Below, one piece after another: positions 7,319 through 17,787 of a stretch of DNA of 64,000 bases. The position numbers were made by a program, and so were the translations under genes. Position 1 is the stretch's first letter, and each line of letters opens with the position of its first letter. The notes beneath the pieces are model-generated. The model was not told the DNA's origin. It made no database searches and saw only the letters and a list, made by a program, of their open reading frames with translations. The stretch comes from Parabacteroides faecalis. Lineage in GTDB: Bacteria > Bacteroidota > Bacteroidia > Bacteroidales > Tannerellaceae. The DNA is taken from assembly GCF_022809355.1 (NCBI RefSeq), contig NZ_JAKZMM010000019.1, forward strand, positions 1-64,000, written 5' to 3'.

Positions 7319-10312
7319 ATGAATAAATATGTGTGCGTGTGTATAGGAGCATTGAGTTGCCTGCTGGCCTGTTCGCCGAAACCGGCAACACTGGATGGTG
7401 ATAGCCAATATTTGCCATTTGCTCCGGATGGAATTCCTTTTGTAGTGGCTGATTCGATGTGGAAAGCTGATATGCAGGGAAATCATCGGGCTGTAGTGGA
7501 AGTAACAGGTGCTAAAGAACAGAAGGCGGTACAGGTGTATTTGCCTTGGAGAAGACCAGATTTGAGACCGGAAACGAAGAAGGTCGTGGTGGTGGATGCT
7601 CAATCGGGTTCGGAAGTAAAGAACGTAAGCGTGTCTGACTTTTCAGCAGAGTCGGCAACAGTAACTTTCGAACCGGTTTCGGGAGATGGAATCTATTATG
7701 TGTATTATTTGCCTTATAAATATCGGAAAGGATGGAATGATGCACGTTATGGCAAACCGTGGAACGATTATCTGCCTCCAGTTTATGAAACGGACGAAGC
7801 TTGGAAATCCGGCTTGACAGCGGCAGTTCCGAAGGCAAAAGTGTTGCGCTTTGAAAGTCGTTCGCGATTTGATGCTTTTACGCCGATGGGTTTGGCGGCT
7901 ACAGTACGGGAAATGGATAGTCTGAAACAGGTCTATCCGATGAATCCGGTACTTTTCCCCGAAGATAGGGCGTTCCCGATCCGTCTGGCCAATGAGTTAC
8001 CAGTACGTTGGGTAAAGAACGGATCTTCTGCCGGTTTCGAAGGTGTGGCTTTGCGGAATGAATATTATACTTGGCAGATTGGGGTCTGGGCCGCTCATGA
8101 TGCTGTGAAAAAGGTACATCTTGAGTTTTCGGATCTGACCAATGGCTCGTCTGTGATCCCGAAAGAGAATATGACATGCTTTAATCAGGAAGGTATAAAC
8201 TGGGACGGTAAACCAATTACTTTTACAGTGAATGTTCCGAAAGGAAAAGTACAGGCACTGTGGTGTGGGATACAAATTCCGGAGAATGCAAAGACAGGCG
8301 TTTATAAAGGGAATGTAACTCTTACTTGTGAACAAGAGGAATCCCAGACAATTCCAGTAGAAATCCGAGTAGAAAAGGATGTCTTGGCAGATAAAGGTGA
8401 TAATGATTTGTGGCGTTATGCCAGGTTGAGATGGCTGAATTCGACAATCGGAGAGGATAATAATCCGGTGAAACCTTATACAGCTATGCAGTTGGATGGG
8501 AAGACTGTGACAGCAACGGATAAGACGTTGCTTGTGGGTGATAACGGACTTCCGGCTTCTATTCAGATCAATGAAAAGGAAGTCTTGGCTTCGCCTTTCC
8601 GTTTTGTTGTTGTGACTAACAAAGGAGTTATTCCTTTTGAGGCGAATAATGTTTCCCTGAAGAAGGATGCCGGTGGTCTGGTCTCATGGACAGCATCTTC
8701 TACACAGGATGGTATTCGTTTTGAGAATCAGGCTTCGATGGAATATGATGGTTATGTACATTATGACCTGAAAGTTTCATCAGACCAGACTGTAGTCGTG
8801 AAAGATATTCGGTTGGAAACGAACTATACACCGTATGCTTCGGAATATTTTATGGGAACAGGATTCAGTGGAGGGGCTCGTCCAGTGTCTTATAAATGGG
8901 ATTGGAAAGGTCCGTGGGACAGCTACTGGATGGGAAATGCCAAAGCCGGATTGCATGTTGAGTATCGCGGAGGAAGTTATCATGGTCCGTTACTGAATGA
9001 CTATAAACCGGCTCCGCCAAGAGCCTGGGCGAATAATGGTAAGGGTACCATTCAGGTATCAGGATCGAAAGGTGGGCAGTCACTTGTTGTGGCAAGTACA
9101 GGCGTGGATACGTTGTCTGCCGAACCACGCAGTTACGAATTTGATCTGTTGATTACTCCACTGAAGCCGGTGAATTCAGCGAAACATTTCTCTGAACGTT
9201 ATTATCACGCACCTCATACCGGTTTTGACAAAGCCGCTGAAGAAGGGGCCAATATTGTGAATATTCATCATGCGCAGAAATTGAATCCGGTTATTAATTA
9301 TCCGTTTATCGTACAGGATTCACTGAAAGCCTTTATTAAGCATGAACATGAATTTGGACGAAAGGTCAAATTGTATTATACCATTCGGGAGCTGACTAAT
9401 TATACGACTGAAATTTATGCACTGAAGAGTCTGAATCATGAGATATTGGCAGAAGGTGTTGGGTACGGATTACCTTGGCATTGCGAACATCTGATTGACG
9501 ATTATCGTCCGGCTTGGTACACTGAGTTACCGAATGAAACATCCGATGCTGCGTTGGTATTGTCTGGTTTCTCTCGCTGGATCAATTATTATCTGGAAGG
9601 CCTGCGCTGGATGTTCGAGAATTATGACTTGGATGGTATTTACATGGATGATGTGTCGTTCGACCGTCCGGTGATGAAGCGGATGCGGAAGATCATGGAA
9701 CAGTATCATCCGGGAGCGCTGATTGATTTGCATTCCAATACGTGGTACTCCGTTGGCCCGGCCAACCAGTACACCGGTTTCTTCCCTTACGTAGATCGTT
9801 TATGGTTTGGCGAAAGCTTCCGTTATAATGAGATGCGTCCGGATGAATGGTTTGTTACCTTCTCAGGTATTCCGTTCGGACAGATGAGCGAAATGTTGCA
9901 GGATGGTGGTAATCGTTTCCTGGGAATGGTGTATGGTACAACAGCTCGTCATTCATATGGCAAGTATTCACCGGCTCCAGTCTGGGCGTTGTGGAAATCG
10001 TTCGGTATAGAAGAGGCGAAGATGCTCGGATACTGGGATGAGGCTTGTCCTGTACGGACTTCTGATCCTGAAGTGAAGGCTACAACTTATGTAAAACCTG
10101 ATCAGGTGTTGATTTCCATTGGTAATTTCGGAGTGAAAGACAAATCCGTTAAATTGACATTCGACTGGAAGGCTTTAGGATTTGATCCGGCACGAGTGAC
10201 ACTCGAAGCTCCTCAGGTAACCGATTTTCAGGATGCCCGTTCATTCCGTTTGGATGAATCTATTCCGGTGAAGACGAAAGAAGGCTGGTTACTTATCCTG
10301 AAGAAGAAATAA
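7319..10312 (+). CDS. GH123-like (DUF6067-type) glycoside hydrolase lipoprotein
   Basis: This 997-residue protein begins with a lipoprotein signal (LLAC, Cys18). It then shows a long beta-rich N-terminal half and a TIM-barrel-like C-terminal half. The stretch near residues 362-380 (LWRYARLRWLNSTIG) and the following GLPASIQ resemble the domain of Bacteroidetes proteins called DUF6067 or GH123-like N-terminal domain. Around residues 770-785 GIYMDDVSFDR has the look of a beta-strand end carrying acidic catalytic residues in clan-D-like barrels. A short beta-sandwich follows at the C-terminus. It sits directly after susCD and is probably read from the same or a nearby promoter; TATGTTTG at 7290-7297 is a possible -7 box without a good -33. 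True GH123 enzymes remove beta-linked N-acetylgalactosamine, but the substrate here cannot be assigned. Confidence 0.68.
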   Translation: MNKYVCVCIGALSCLLACSPKPATLDGDSQYLPFAPDGIPFVVADSMWKADMQGNHRAVVEVTGAKEQKAVQVYLPWRRPDLRPETKKVVVVDAQSGSEVKNVSVSDFSAESATVTFEPVSGDGIYYVYYLPYKYRKGWNDARYGKPWNDYLPPVYETDEAWKSGLTAAVPKAKVLRFESRSRFDAFTPMGLAATVREMDSLKQVYPMNPVLFPEDRAFPIRLANELPVRWVKNGSSAGFEGVALRNEYYTWQIGVWAAHDAVKKVHLEFSDLTNGSSVIPKENMTCFNQEGINWDGKPITFTVNVPKGKVQALWCGIQIPENAKTGVYKGNVTLTCEQEESQTIPVEIRVEKDVLADKGDNDLWRYARLRWLNSTIGEDNNPVKPYTAMQLDGKTVTATDKTLLVGDNGLPASIQINEKEVLASPFRFVVVTNKGVIPFEANNVSLKKDAGGLVSWTASSTQDGIRFENQASMEYDGYVHYDLKVSSDQTVVVKDIRLETNYTPYASEYFMGTGFSGGARPVSYKWDWKGPWDSYWMGNAKAGLHVEYRGGSYHGPLLNDYKPAPPRAWANNGKGTIQVSGSKGGQSLVVASTGVDTLSAEPRSYEFDLLITPLKPVNSAKHFSERYYHAPHTGFDKAAEEGANIVNIHHAQKLNPVINYPFIVQDSLKAFIKHEHEFGRKVKLYYTIRELTNYTTEIYALKSLNHEILAEGVGYGLPWHCEHLIDDYRPAWYTELPNETSDAALVLSGFSRWINYYLEGLRWMFENYDLDGIYMDDVSFDRPVMKRMRKIMEQYHPGALIDLHSNTWYSVGPANQYTGFFPYVDRLWFGESFRYNEMRPDEWFVTFSGIPFGQMSEMLQDGGNRFLGMVYGTTARHSYGKYSPAPVWALWKSFGIEEAKMLGYWDEACPVRTSDPEVKATTYVKPDQVLISIGNFGVKDKSVKLTFDWKALGFDPARVTLEAPQVTDFQDARSFRLDESIPVKTKEGWLLILKKK

Positions 10313-10345
10313 AAGGGGATAGAAATTGATCTGTAAATGATAAGT

Positions 10346-10384
10346 ATCGGCAGGTTTGTGTAACTCTACTACAAGCCTGCCGAT
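10346..10384 (+). terminator. Intrinsic terminator after the GH123-like gene
   Basis: A 14-base-pair stem (10346-10359 with 10371-10384, one G-T pair) followed by TTTT closes the sigma-to-glycosidase transcription unit before the separate GH127 promoter. Confidence 0.8.
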
Positions 10385-10457
10385 TTTATAATGTGACATT
10401 CCGTGTAAAATAAATTTCTCATATTTTTTCTCTGAAGATATAAATCACATAAGAATC

Positions 10458-10488
10458 TTGCATTTATACCAAAACCTTGTTACATTTG
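10458..10488 (+). promoter_or_regulatory. Promoter of the GH127 gene
   Basis: TTG at 10458-10460, a 20-base spacer and TACATTTG at 10481-10488 match the Bacteroides promoter very well. Together with the terminator at 10346-10384 this shows that the GH127 gene is an independent transcription unit. Confidence 0.7.
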
Positions 10489-10528
10489 CCAAAATGTGTT
10501 TGTAAGACACTTCTTAAATCCAAATAAT

Positions 10529-12946
10529 ATGAGATCCATGAAAAGATTCGTAATTACTGTTTTGACAGGATGCCTGATTGGAAACAGCCTATTGGCTCAG
10601 AAAGAGCAGCTGACACATGGGTATCCAATTGATCCTGTACCCTTTACTTCCGTGAAAGTTTCTGATTCCTTTTGGGGACAACGTTTGAAAGCCAGTCGTG
10701 AAGTGACTATTCCATTGGCCTTTAATAAGTGTGAGGAAACGGGGCGTTACCGTAACTTCGAGTTGGCGGCACATCCGAGTGATACGACGAAAGTGACGGG
10801 CTATTCGTTTGACGATACCGATGTGTATAAAACGATCGAAGGAGCCAGTTATTTGTTACAGACTTATCCTGATAAGCAACTGGCACATTATATGGACAGT
10901 GTATTAGATATTGTGGCGGCTGCGCAGGAACCCGACGGCTATCTGTATACAGCCCGTACGATGAATCCGAAGCATCCGCATGAATGGGCTGGTAGCAAGC
11001 GTTGGGAAAAGGTGGAAGAATTAAGTCACGAGTTTTATAATCTAGGACACATGGTAGAAGGAGCCATCGCGCATTATCAGGCTACGGGCAGTCGGAAATT
11101 CCTGGATATCGCCATCCGCTATGCTGATTGTGTCTGTCGTGAAATAGGAGACGGAGCAGATCAAGTGATTCGTGTACCCGGACATCAGATAGCCGAAATG
11201 GCATTGGCTAAGTTATATTTGGTAACCGGTGATCTGAAATACCTTGATCAGGCCAAATTCTTTCTGGATAAGCGCGGTTATACTTCCAGAAAAGACGAAT
11301 ACAGTCAGGCCCACAAACCGGTTATCGAGCAGGATGAGGCGGTTGGACATGCTGTCCGGGCGGCTTATATGTATGCCGGCATGGCCGATGTGGCGGCGTT
11401 GACGGGCGATACCTCATATGTACATGCGATTGATCGGATCTGGAATAACATTGTTTCGAAGAAACTCTATATTACGGGTGGTATTGGCGCGACCAATCAG
11501 GGAGAAGCTTTTGGTAAGAATTACGAATTACCCAATATGTCGGCTTACTGTGAGACTTGTGCTGCGATTGGTAATGTATATGTCAACTATCGGTTGTTCC
11601 TCTTGCATGGAGATACCAAATATTATGATGTGTTGGAACGAACTTTGTATAATGGTCTGATTTCGGGTGTCTCGCTCGATGGTGGCGGATTCTTCTATCC
11701 CAATCCACTGGAATCGATGGGCCAGCATCAGCGGCAGCCCTGGTTCGGCTGTGCTTGCTGTCCATCCAATATCTGCCGCTTTATTCCTTCATTGCCAGGC
11801 TATGTGTATGCGGTGAAGCATGATCAGGTTTATGTAAATCTGTTTATGGGCAACGAAGCCGAACTGAAAGTAGGAGGGAAGAAAGTTTCTTTACATCAGG
11901 AAACCCGTTATCCGTGGGACGGCCATGTGACACTGACGGTAGATAAGAACTCTGCCGGAGTGTTTGCGATGAAGATTCGTATTCCGGGTTGGGTGAGAAA
12001 TCAGGTTGTACCAAGTGATTTGTATACTTATTCCGACGGGAAACGCCCGGGTTATTCGGTCAAAGTAAATGGAGAAGAAGTCACTTCTGCCTTGGAACAA
12101 GGCTATTTTACCATCGAGCGGAAATGGAAGAAAGGTGACCGCGTAGAACTTCAGCTGGATATGGAAGTCCGTACCGTAAGGGCAAACGGGAAAGTGGAAG
12201 CAGATCGTGGTCGTGTGGCTGTTGAGCGCGGACCAATTGTCTATTGTGCGGAATGGCCTGACAACGACTTTAACGTCTTGAGCCTGCTGATGAATCAACA
12301 TCCGCAGTTTGAAGTCGTGGAAAAACCGGATTTATTGTATGGCTTGAATCAGATTAAAACATCGGTACAGACCTTGGAATATGATGAGCAAGGACGTTTG
12401 CTTGCTAAAGACCGGCAGTTAACACTGATACCGTATTATGCCTGGGCTCATCGTGGACCAGGAAACATGGCGGTCTGGTTGCCTTCTGAAGTCAGGGCAA
12501 CGCGTCCGGTAGCTATTCTCTCCTTGGCATCCAAGAGTCAAGTTTCAGCATCACATCCGGCTAAGTCTCTGACTTCTATTACAGATGGCTTGGTGCCGGC
12601 TGATGAAAATGACCGTACCATCCCGTATTATCACTGGTGGCCGAAAGAAGGTACGACCGAATGGATTGTTTATGAATTTCCTGAAAAGACAGAAGTCTCC
12701 AGTTCAACAGTTTATTGGTATGACGATGCTCCTTGGGGAGGTTGTCGTTTGCCTCGTTCGTGGAAGATTTATTACAAGAATGAAGCGGGTGAGTGGACGG
12801 CTGTTCCGGAAGCTGATGCGTATCCCATTTCTAAGGAAAATCCGAATACAGTTCATTTTGCTCCTGTGAAAACTTCAGCTGTCAAGTTGGAAGTTGTTTT
12901 ACCGGAAAAGAACGCTGCCGGGTTGTATGAATGGGAGATTCAGTGA
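10529..12946 (+). CDS. GH127 (DUF1680) family beta-L-arabinofuranosidase-type enzyme with C-terminal discoidin-like domain
   Basis: The protein matches the GH127/DUF1680 family, whose founding member HypBA1 removes beta-L-arabinofuranosyl groups using a zinc-bound cysteine nucleophile. All the key positions are present: the acid/base glutamate in GEAFG (Glu326), the zinc ligands in CETC (Glu342 and Cys344), and the CACC pair with the nucleophile cysteine (Cys410-Cys411). The 16-residue distance between the two glutamates equals that in HypBA1. A cleavable signal peptide (about residues 1-25, ending LLAQ) directs it to the periplasm. After the alpha/alpha barrel and beta-sandwich (to about 660) the last 130 residues look like a discoidin-type carbohydrate-binding domain. 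The frame opens at a GTG at 10496, but ATG at 10529 (or 10538) gives the signal peptide. Exact sugar specificity is inferred. Confidence 0.88.
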   Translation: MRSMKRFVITVLTGCLIGNSLLAQKEQLTHGYPIDPVPFTSVKVSDSFWGQRLKASREVTIPLAFNKCEETGRYRNFELAAHPSDTTKVTGYSFDDTDVYKTIEGASYLLQTYPDKQLAHYMDSVLDIVAAAQEPDGYLYTARTMNPKHPHEWAGSKRWEKVEELSHEFYNLGHMVEGAIAHYQATGSRKFLDIAIRYADCVCREIGDGADQVIRVPGHQIAEMALAKLYLVTGDLKYLDQAKFFLDKRGYTSRKDEYSQAHKPVIEQDEAVGHAVRAAYMYAGMADVAALTGDTSYVHAIDRIWNNIVSKKLYITGGIGATNQGEAFGKNYELPNMSAYCETCAAIGNVYVNYRLFLLHGDTKYYDVLERTLYNGLISGVSLDGGGFFYPNPLESMGQHQRQPWFGCACCPSNICRFIPSLPGYVYAVKHDQVYVNLFMGNEAELKVGGKKVSLHQETRYPWDGHVTLTVDKNSAGVFAMKIRIPGWVRNQVVPSDLYTYSDGKRPGYSVKVNGEEVTSALEQGYFTIERKWKKGDRVELQLDMEVRTVRANGKVEADRGRVAVERGPIVYCAEWPDNDFNVLSLLMNQHPQFEVVEKPDLLYGLNQIKTSVQTLEYDEQGRLLAKDRQLTLIPYYAWAHRGPGNMAVWLPSEVRATRPVAILSLASKSQVSASHPAKSLTSITDGLVPADENDRTIPYYHWWPKEGTTEWIVYEFPEKTEVSSSTVYWYDDAPWGGCRLPRSWKIYYKNEAGEWTAVPEADAYPISKENPNTVHFAPVKTSAVKLEVVLPEKNAAGLYEWEIQ

Positions 12947-13030
12947 TAAGGAGATGCGTGGAACGGATAGTTTGTTGATAATCCAAACTATAAAATACGA
13001 TTTCCGGTATCGAAGAATCAATAAATTTCG

Positions 13031-13169
13031 TACTTTTGTCGATTCGTAGAGACAGAGGTTTGATGGCCAGTCAGATTGCCTTTTGAAAGGCGTGCAACGG
13101 AAGACTGGCCTTCTGTTTGTAGATATTGACCTCTTGAATGAGTATGAATTAATAAACAAAATAAAAACA
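13031..13169 (+). promoter_or_regulatory. Structured leader of valS with nested hairpins
   Basis: TACTTTTG at 13031-13038 is a good -7 box, which puts the transcription start near 13045 and gives a leader of about 125 bases. It contains an eight-base-pair stem GGCCAGTC (13065-13072) with GACTGGCC (13103-13110), and inside it a second hairpin GCCTTT (13078-13083) with AAAGGC (13086-13091). No T-run follows, so it is not a terminator of the usual kind. It may be a control element for valS; T-box elements are not expected in this phylum. Confidence 0.45.
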
Positions 13170-15797
13170 ATGGAATTAGCAAGTAAGTATAACCCCGCTG
13201 ATGTGGAGGGAAAATGGTACCAGTATTGGCTGGACAACAAGCTTTTCAGTTCTAAACCCGACGGTCGTGAACCTTATACCGTCGTTATTCCGCCCCCCAA
13301 TGTGACGGGCGTGCTCCACATGGGTCACATGCTTAACAATACTATTCAGGATATTTTGGTACGTCGTGCCCGCATGATGGGTAAGAATGCCTGCTGGGTT
13401 CCGGGAACGGACCATGCTTCTATTGCAACCGAAGCCAAGGTGGTAAATAAACTGGCACAACAAGGTATCAAGAAAACGGATCTGACGCGTGAGGAATTCT
13501 TGAAACATGCTTGGGCCTGGACAGAAGAACACGGAGGCATTATCTTGAAGCAATTACGTAAGTTGGGTGCTTCCTGTGATTGGGATCGTACGGCGTTTAC
13601 CATGGATGAGGAACGAAGTAAGAGTGTCATCAAAGTCTTTGTTGATTTATATAACAAGGGTTTGATTTATCGGGGAGTTCGAATGGTGAATTGGGATCCG
13701 AAAGCCTTGACCGCCTTGAGTGATGAGGAAGTTATCTATAAAGAGGAACATAGCAAGTTGTATTACCTGCGTTATAAGGTAGAAGGTGATCCGGAAGGAC
13801 GTTATGCGGTCGTGGCTACGACTCGTCCGGAAACGATTATGGGTGATACGGCCATGTGTATCAATCCGAACGACCCGAAAAATCAGTGGTTGAAGGGAAA
13901 GAAAGTGATCGTTCCGTTAGTAAATCGGGTAATCCCGGTGATCGAAGACGATTATGTAGATATCGAATTTGGTACAGGTTGTTTGAAAGTGACTCCGGCA
14001 CATGATGTGAACGACTATATGTTGGGTGAAAAATATAATTTGCCAAGCATTGATATCTTTAACGATAATGGAACATTAAGCGAAGCTGCCGGTATGTATG
14101 TCGGTATGGATCGTTTCGATGTTCGTGAACAGATAGAGAAAGATCTGGCTGCTGCTGATTTATTGGAAAAGGTAGAGGCTTATACCAATAAAGTTGGTTT
14201 CTCTGAACGTACCAATGTGGCTATCGAACCGAAGTTGTCTATGCAATGGTTCCTGAAGATGCAGCATTTTGCTGATATGGCTTTACCTCCGGTAATGAAT
14301 GATGAGCTGAAATTCTATCCTCCGAAATATAAGAATACGTATCGTAACTGGTTGGAGAATATCAAAGACTGGTGTATTAGCCGTCAGTTATGGTGGGGAC
14401 ATCGGATTCCGGCTTACTTCTTGCCCGAAGGTGGTTATGTAGTGGCTGAAACACCTGAAGAAGCTTTGAAACTTGCACAGGAAAAGACCGGAAATACTTC
14501 TTTGAAGTTGGAAGATCTGCGTCAGGATGAAGATTGTCTGGATACATGGTTCTCTTCTTGGTTGTGGCCGATTTCATTGTTTGATGGTATCAACAATCCT
14601 GGAAATGAAGAGATCAAGTATTATTATCCGACTTCCGACTTGGTAACCGGACCGGATATTATCTTCTTCTGGGTAGCTCGTATGATCATGGCTGGTTATG
14701 AATATATGGGAGATATGCCTTTCAAGAATGTTTATTTCACCGGTATTGTGCGCGATAAGATTGGCCGAAAGATGTCTAAGTCGTTGGGTAACTCACCGGA
14801 TCCGCTGGAACTGATCGAGAAGTATGGTGCCGACGGTGTTCGCATGGGTATGATGTTGTCTGCTCCGGCTGGAAATGATATTCTGTTTGATGATGCTTTG
14901 TGTGAACAAGGACGTAACTTCAATAATAAGATCTGGAATGCCTTCCGTCTGGTTAAAGGCTGGAATGTGGCTGAAATCGAGCAACCGGAATATGCGAAAT
15001 TAGCTATTGACTGGTTTGATGCCATGTTATCAAAGACTGCTGCTGAAGTTAATGATCTGTTCAGTAAATATCGTTTGAGCGAAGCCTTGATGGCCGTTTA
15101 CAAATTGTTCTGGGATGAATTCTCTAGCTGGTATCTGGAAATGATTAAGCCGGCTTACGGTCAACCGATTGATCAGGTTACCTACGAAAAGACATTAGGT
15201 TTCTTTGATACTTTGTTGAAGTTGCTTCATCCGTTCATGCCGTTTATTACGGAAGAATTATGGCAGCATATTTATGAACGTAAGGATGGAGAAAGCATCA
15301 TGGTTCAGACATTGAAGGTCGCAGAAAACTATGATGAGGCAATTATCGCCAAGTTCGAAGTTGTTAAGGAAGTAATCGGTGGTATCCGTACAATTCGTTT
15401 GCAGAAGAACATTGCCCAGAAAGAGGCATTAAGTCTGGAAGTCGTTGGTGAAAATCCGGTAGCCGCATTTGATTCAGTGATTGCGAAACTGTGTAACTTG
15501 TCTGCTATTACAACAGTAAGTAATAAGGCCGACGGTGCTGCAGCCTTCATGGTGGGAACGACAGAATATGCGGTACCATTAGGAAACCTGATTAATGTGG
15601 AAGAAGAGCTGAAGAAACTGGAAGCTGACTTGAAATATCAGGAAGGATTCTTGCAAAGTGTGATGAAGAAACTTAGCAATGAAAAGTTCGTCAGCAAAGC
15701 TCCGGCTCAGGTAATTGAAATGGAACGTAAGAAACAAGCTGATGCTGAAACAAAGATTGCTGCTTTGAAAGAAAGTATCGCTGCATTGAAGAAATAA
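13170..15797 (+). CDS. valS: Valine--tRNA ligase
   Basis: This class I aminoacyl-tRNA synthetase charges tRNA-Val with valine. The HIGH-type signature is HMGH at residues 50-53 after PPPNVTG, and KMSKS is at 534-538. Between them lies the CP1 editing domain that clears mischarged threonine ([16 protein letters not shown]). An anticodon-binding domain follows, and the C-terminal 65 residues form the usual ValRS coiled coil rich in lysine and glutamate. The frame extends upstream to 13083, but ATG at 13170 gives the standard N-terminus ([20 protein letters not shown]) and the normal length of 875 residues. A structured leader precedes it and a strong terminator follows at 15820, so it is a single-gene unit. 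Confidence 0.98.
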   Translation: MELASKYNPADVEGKWYQYWLDNKLFSSKPDGREPYTVVIPPPNVTGVLHMGHMLNNTIQDILVRRARMMGKNACWVPGTDHASIATEAKVVNKLAQQGIKKTDLTREEFLKHAWAWTEEHGGIILKQLRKLGASCDWDRTAFTMDEERSKSVIKVFVDLYNKGLIYRGVRMVNWDPKALTALSDEEVIYKEEHSKLYYLRYKVEGDPEGRYAVVATTRPETIMGDTAMCINPNDPKNQWLKGKKVIVPLVNRVIPVIEDDYVDIEFGTGCLKVTPAHDVNDYMLGEKYNLPSIDIFNDNGTLSEAAGMYVGMDRFDVREQIEKDLAAADLLEKVEAYTNKVGFSERTNVAIEPKLSMQWFLKMQHFADMALPPVMNDELKFYPPKYKNTYRNWLENIKDWCISRQLWWGHRIPAYFLPEGGYVVAETPEEALKLAQEKTGNTSLKLEDLRQDEDCLDTWFSSWLWPISLFDGINNPGNEEIKYYYPTSDLVTGPDIIFFWVARMIMAGYEYMGDMPFKNVYFTGIVRDKIGRKMSKSLGNSPDPLELIEKYGADGVRMGMMLSAPAGNDILFDDALCEQGRNFNNKIWNAFRLVKGWNVAEIEQPEYAKLAIDWFDAMLSKTAAEVNDLFSKYRLSEALMAVYKLFWDEFSSWYLEMIKPAYGQPIDQVTYEKTLGFFDTLLKLLHPFMPFITEELWQHIYERKDGESIMVQTLKVAENYDEAIIAKFEVVKEVIGGIRTIRLQKNIAQKEALSLEVVGENPVAAFDSVIAKLCNLSAITTVSNKADGAAAFMVGTTEYAVPLGNLINVEEELKKLEADLKYQEGFLQSVMKKLSNEKFVSKAPAQVIEMERKKQADAETKIAALKESIAALKK

Positions 15798-15819
15798 TAC
15801 GTAGTCAATAGAATACAGA

Positions 15820-15861
15820 AAGGCTGCCAGTTGTCCGGATTCCGGTGTAGCTGGCAGCCTT
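15820..15861 (+). terminator. Intrinsic terminator of valS
   Basis: Eleven-base-pair perfect stem AAGGCTGCCAG/CTGGCAGCCTT followed by TTTTT. It also lies beyond the 3' end of the convergent ATPase gene. Confidence 0.85.
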
Positions 15862-15886
15862 TTTTATGGGGCAATATTTGTCTTTG

Positions 15887-17440
15887 CTATTTAGCCACGA
15901 TCCATTTTTCTATATTTCTTGTTTTACGGCTAAAGTTTATACCTATTTTGAAAAGTGTACGATTGTCAGTAGAAAAAGGAACTGCATAGTTGTTAGCTTC
16001 TATTTGAGCCAATGCTTCTTCTGCAGAACCTTCAAATTTGAATTCCATAATAAAAATATAGTTGGGAGTTTTTACAACCATATCTATTCTACCCTGTGAA
16101 GTATGATATTCTGCTTCTGTATAGAAACCCATTAATTTAAATATGATGAATAAAACATTTTGATAATGTAGTTCGTTATTCCTGATCAATTCGTATGGTG
16201 TATCTGCAAAAAAACTTTGTAGTCGGCTCATGAAAGCATCTATCATACCTAATCTTATTTCTTTAATGAAATTCAGAATATGGAAACTTGTATTTCTACC
16301 GTTTAAATTCATATAGGCCGGCATGAGGTAACTCATAAAACTTTGTTCTACTTCTTCATTCGGGAATCCGAGGTGGTAGATCTTGAATTCCGGATCGTAG
16401 CTTTTGATGGTGAAGTAACCACTTTGAAAGAACAAGGGGATTGGATTGTTATCGAGGTTTTCCAATCCTGTCAACTCTTCGGCTGTTGCTTCAGTCTTTT
16501 CTGTCAACTCGCTGAGCAGATAGTTGTTCTTTTGTAAGAGCTTCACCAGAATAGAAGGTGTCCCGGTAGAAAACCAATAGTTTTCGGGCATCATGCGGAA
16601 AAATACATTGAGCAAGCTGAAAGGATTGTATATTCCTTCTGTTCCTTGTACGAAATGATACCCGTCGTACTTCTTTTTCAGTAACTCGCAGGCTTCGCTG
16701 TAACTTATCTCTTGCTTGGAGGCAAACTGGCGGATGTCGGGTTCGAAGTTGGTAGCTAATTCAGTTTCACTGATACCGCAGAGTGTGGCATACTCTGGAT
16801 CCATAGTGATGTCATTCAGGTTATTCAGGTCACTGAAGATGCTTACTCGACTAAACCGCGTTACTCCTGTCAGGATGGCAAAACGGATATATTTGTCGCA
16901 AGATTTTAAGTTTCCGTAAAACGCTTTCAACATACTGCGGTATTGGGCTTGAAGATCTTCGTTACCAAGTGATTGGATTAATGGCTTGTCGTATTCATCG
17001 ATGAGGATGGCGACATTCTGCCCAGTTTTTTGGGCTGCACGGCGTATAACGCCTGCAAAACGCAAGGAAAGCGATTGTTCCGATGGATCATTCCCATAAA
17101 TCCTTTCCCATCGGGTGAGGTAATTGTTGAGTATTATTTCTAAATTTTCTCTCGAATTGTATTCCTGATTGTTCAGGTCTAGGTGTAACACCGGACTTAC
17201 GTTCCAGTCTTTTTCCAGTTTTTCCATAGCCAGATCCTTGAACAACTCTTTTTGTCCTTCAAAATAGGCTTCCAATGTAGAAATCATCAGACTTTTACCG
17301 AAACGACGCGGGCGGCCGAAAAAATAATACTTGCCTGCCTTTATCAATTTGTATAGCAAAGCTGTTTTATCTACATAAACATATCCGCCTTTACGTATTT
17401 CGCCAAAATTCTGTATGCCAATAGGGTATATTCTATTCAT
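15887..17440 (-). CDS. AAA-ATPase-like protein with C-terminal PD-(D/E)XK nuclease-like domain (DUF1703 type)
   Basis: This 517-residue protein belongs to a family very abundant in Bacteroidales. The N-terminal AAA-ATPase-like domain has a Walker A-type loop (GRPRRFGKS, about residues 42-50) and a Walker B-type strand (ILIDEYDKP, about 145-153). The C-terminal 90 residues form a PD-(D/E)XK nuclease-like fold, with GRIDMVV and FIMEFKF supplying the D...ExK residues. The function of the family is not established; a role in DNA processing or mobile-element biology is often suspected. It is alone on its strand, with a 347-base upstream gap containing a TAAATTTG box (17474-17481, minus strand). 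No neighbouring restriction or toxin genes point to a specific system. Confidence 0.85.
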   Translation of the reverse strand: MNRIYPIGIQNFGEIRKGGYVYVDKTALLYKLIKAGKYYFFGRPRRFGKSLMISTLEAYFEGQKELFKDLAMEKLEKDWNVSPVLHLDLNNQEYNSRENLEIILNNYLTRWERIYGNDPSEQSLSLRFAGVIRRAAQKTGQNVAILIDEYDKPLIQSLGNEDLQAQYRSMLKAFYGNLKSCDKYIRFAILTGVTRFSRVSIFSDLNNLNDITMDPEYATLCGISETELATNFEPDIRQFASKQEISYSEACELLKKKYDGYHFVQGTEGIYNPFSLLNVFFRMMPENYWFSTGTPSILVKLLQKNNYLLSELTEKTEATAEELTGLENLDNNPIPLFFQSGYFTIKSYDPEFKIYHLGFPNEEVEQSFMSYLMPAYMNLNGRNTSFHILNFIKEIRLGMIDAFMSRLQSFFADTPYELIRNNELHYQNVLFIIFKLMGFYTEAEYHTSQGRIDMVVKTPNYIFIMEFKFEGSAEEALAQIEANNYAVPFSTDNRTLFKIGINFSRKTRNIEKWIVAK

Positions 17441-17787
17441 AGTTGCCTATAGTTTGTTATACATCTATATTTGCAAATTTACAATTTTATCTGTGTCTTT
17501 GATATAAAGGGCTTAGATTTATAGCTGAGGAAAAAATATCTGTACTGTTGTGGCTTGGATACTTAGTTTAATATCATTATTGAAAAGAGTGGGCTCAATA
17601 AAAAATGATCTAATTTGATTGATATTTCCCGTTACCAGGATCGATGATTTTTAGAGGTGAGAAAAGATTGATTAATGTTTTTATTATCAGAAAGTTTTAT
17701 TTCAGAGAAATTGATTAAAAAAGAAAACCACCATTGATAAACATTATATATATCAATGGTGGAAAATTTTTTATGTGTCAAATTTTT
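17441..17787. other. Intergenic region between susD (minus) and the AAA-ATPase gene
   Basis: It holds the susD terminator (17728-17762) and, close to the ATPase start, the minus-strand box TAAATTTG at 17474-17481. The rest is AT-rich and shows no reading frame or repeat that I can support. Confidence 0.5.
17728..17762 (-). terminator. Intrinsic terminator of the minus-strand susC-susD operon
   Basis: Twelve-base-pair perfect stem (17728-17739 with 17751-17762). A T-rich run follows on the minus strand and another on the plus strand, so it can work in both directions. It lies 25 bases after the susD stop codon. Confidence 0.85.

Noticed and set aside
15866-16099. Plus-strand frame at the 3' end of the AAA-ATPase gene
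   Set aside because: It is antisense to the conserved nuclease-like domain and starts at the terminator of valS.
17441-17787. Search for a tRNA or attachment site next to the AAA-ATPase gene
   Set aside because: No cloverleaf, CCA-type end or flanking direct repeat was found, so there is no evidence for an integrated element there.
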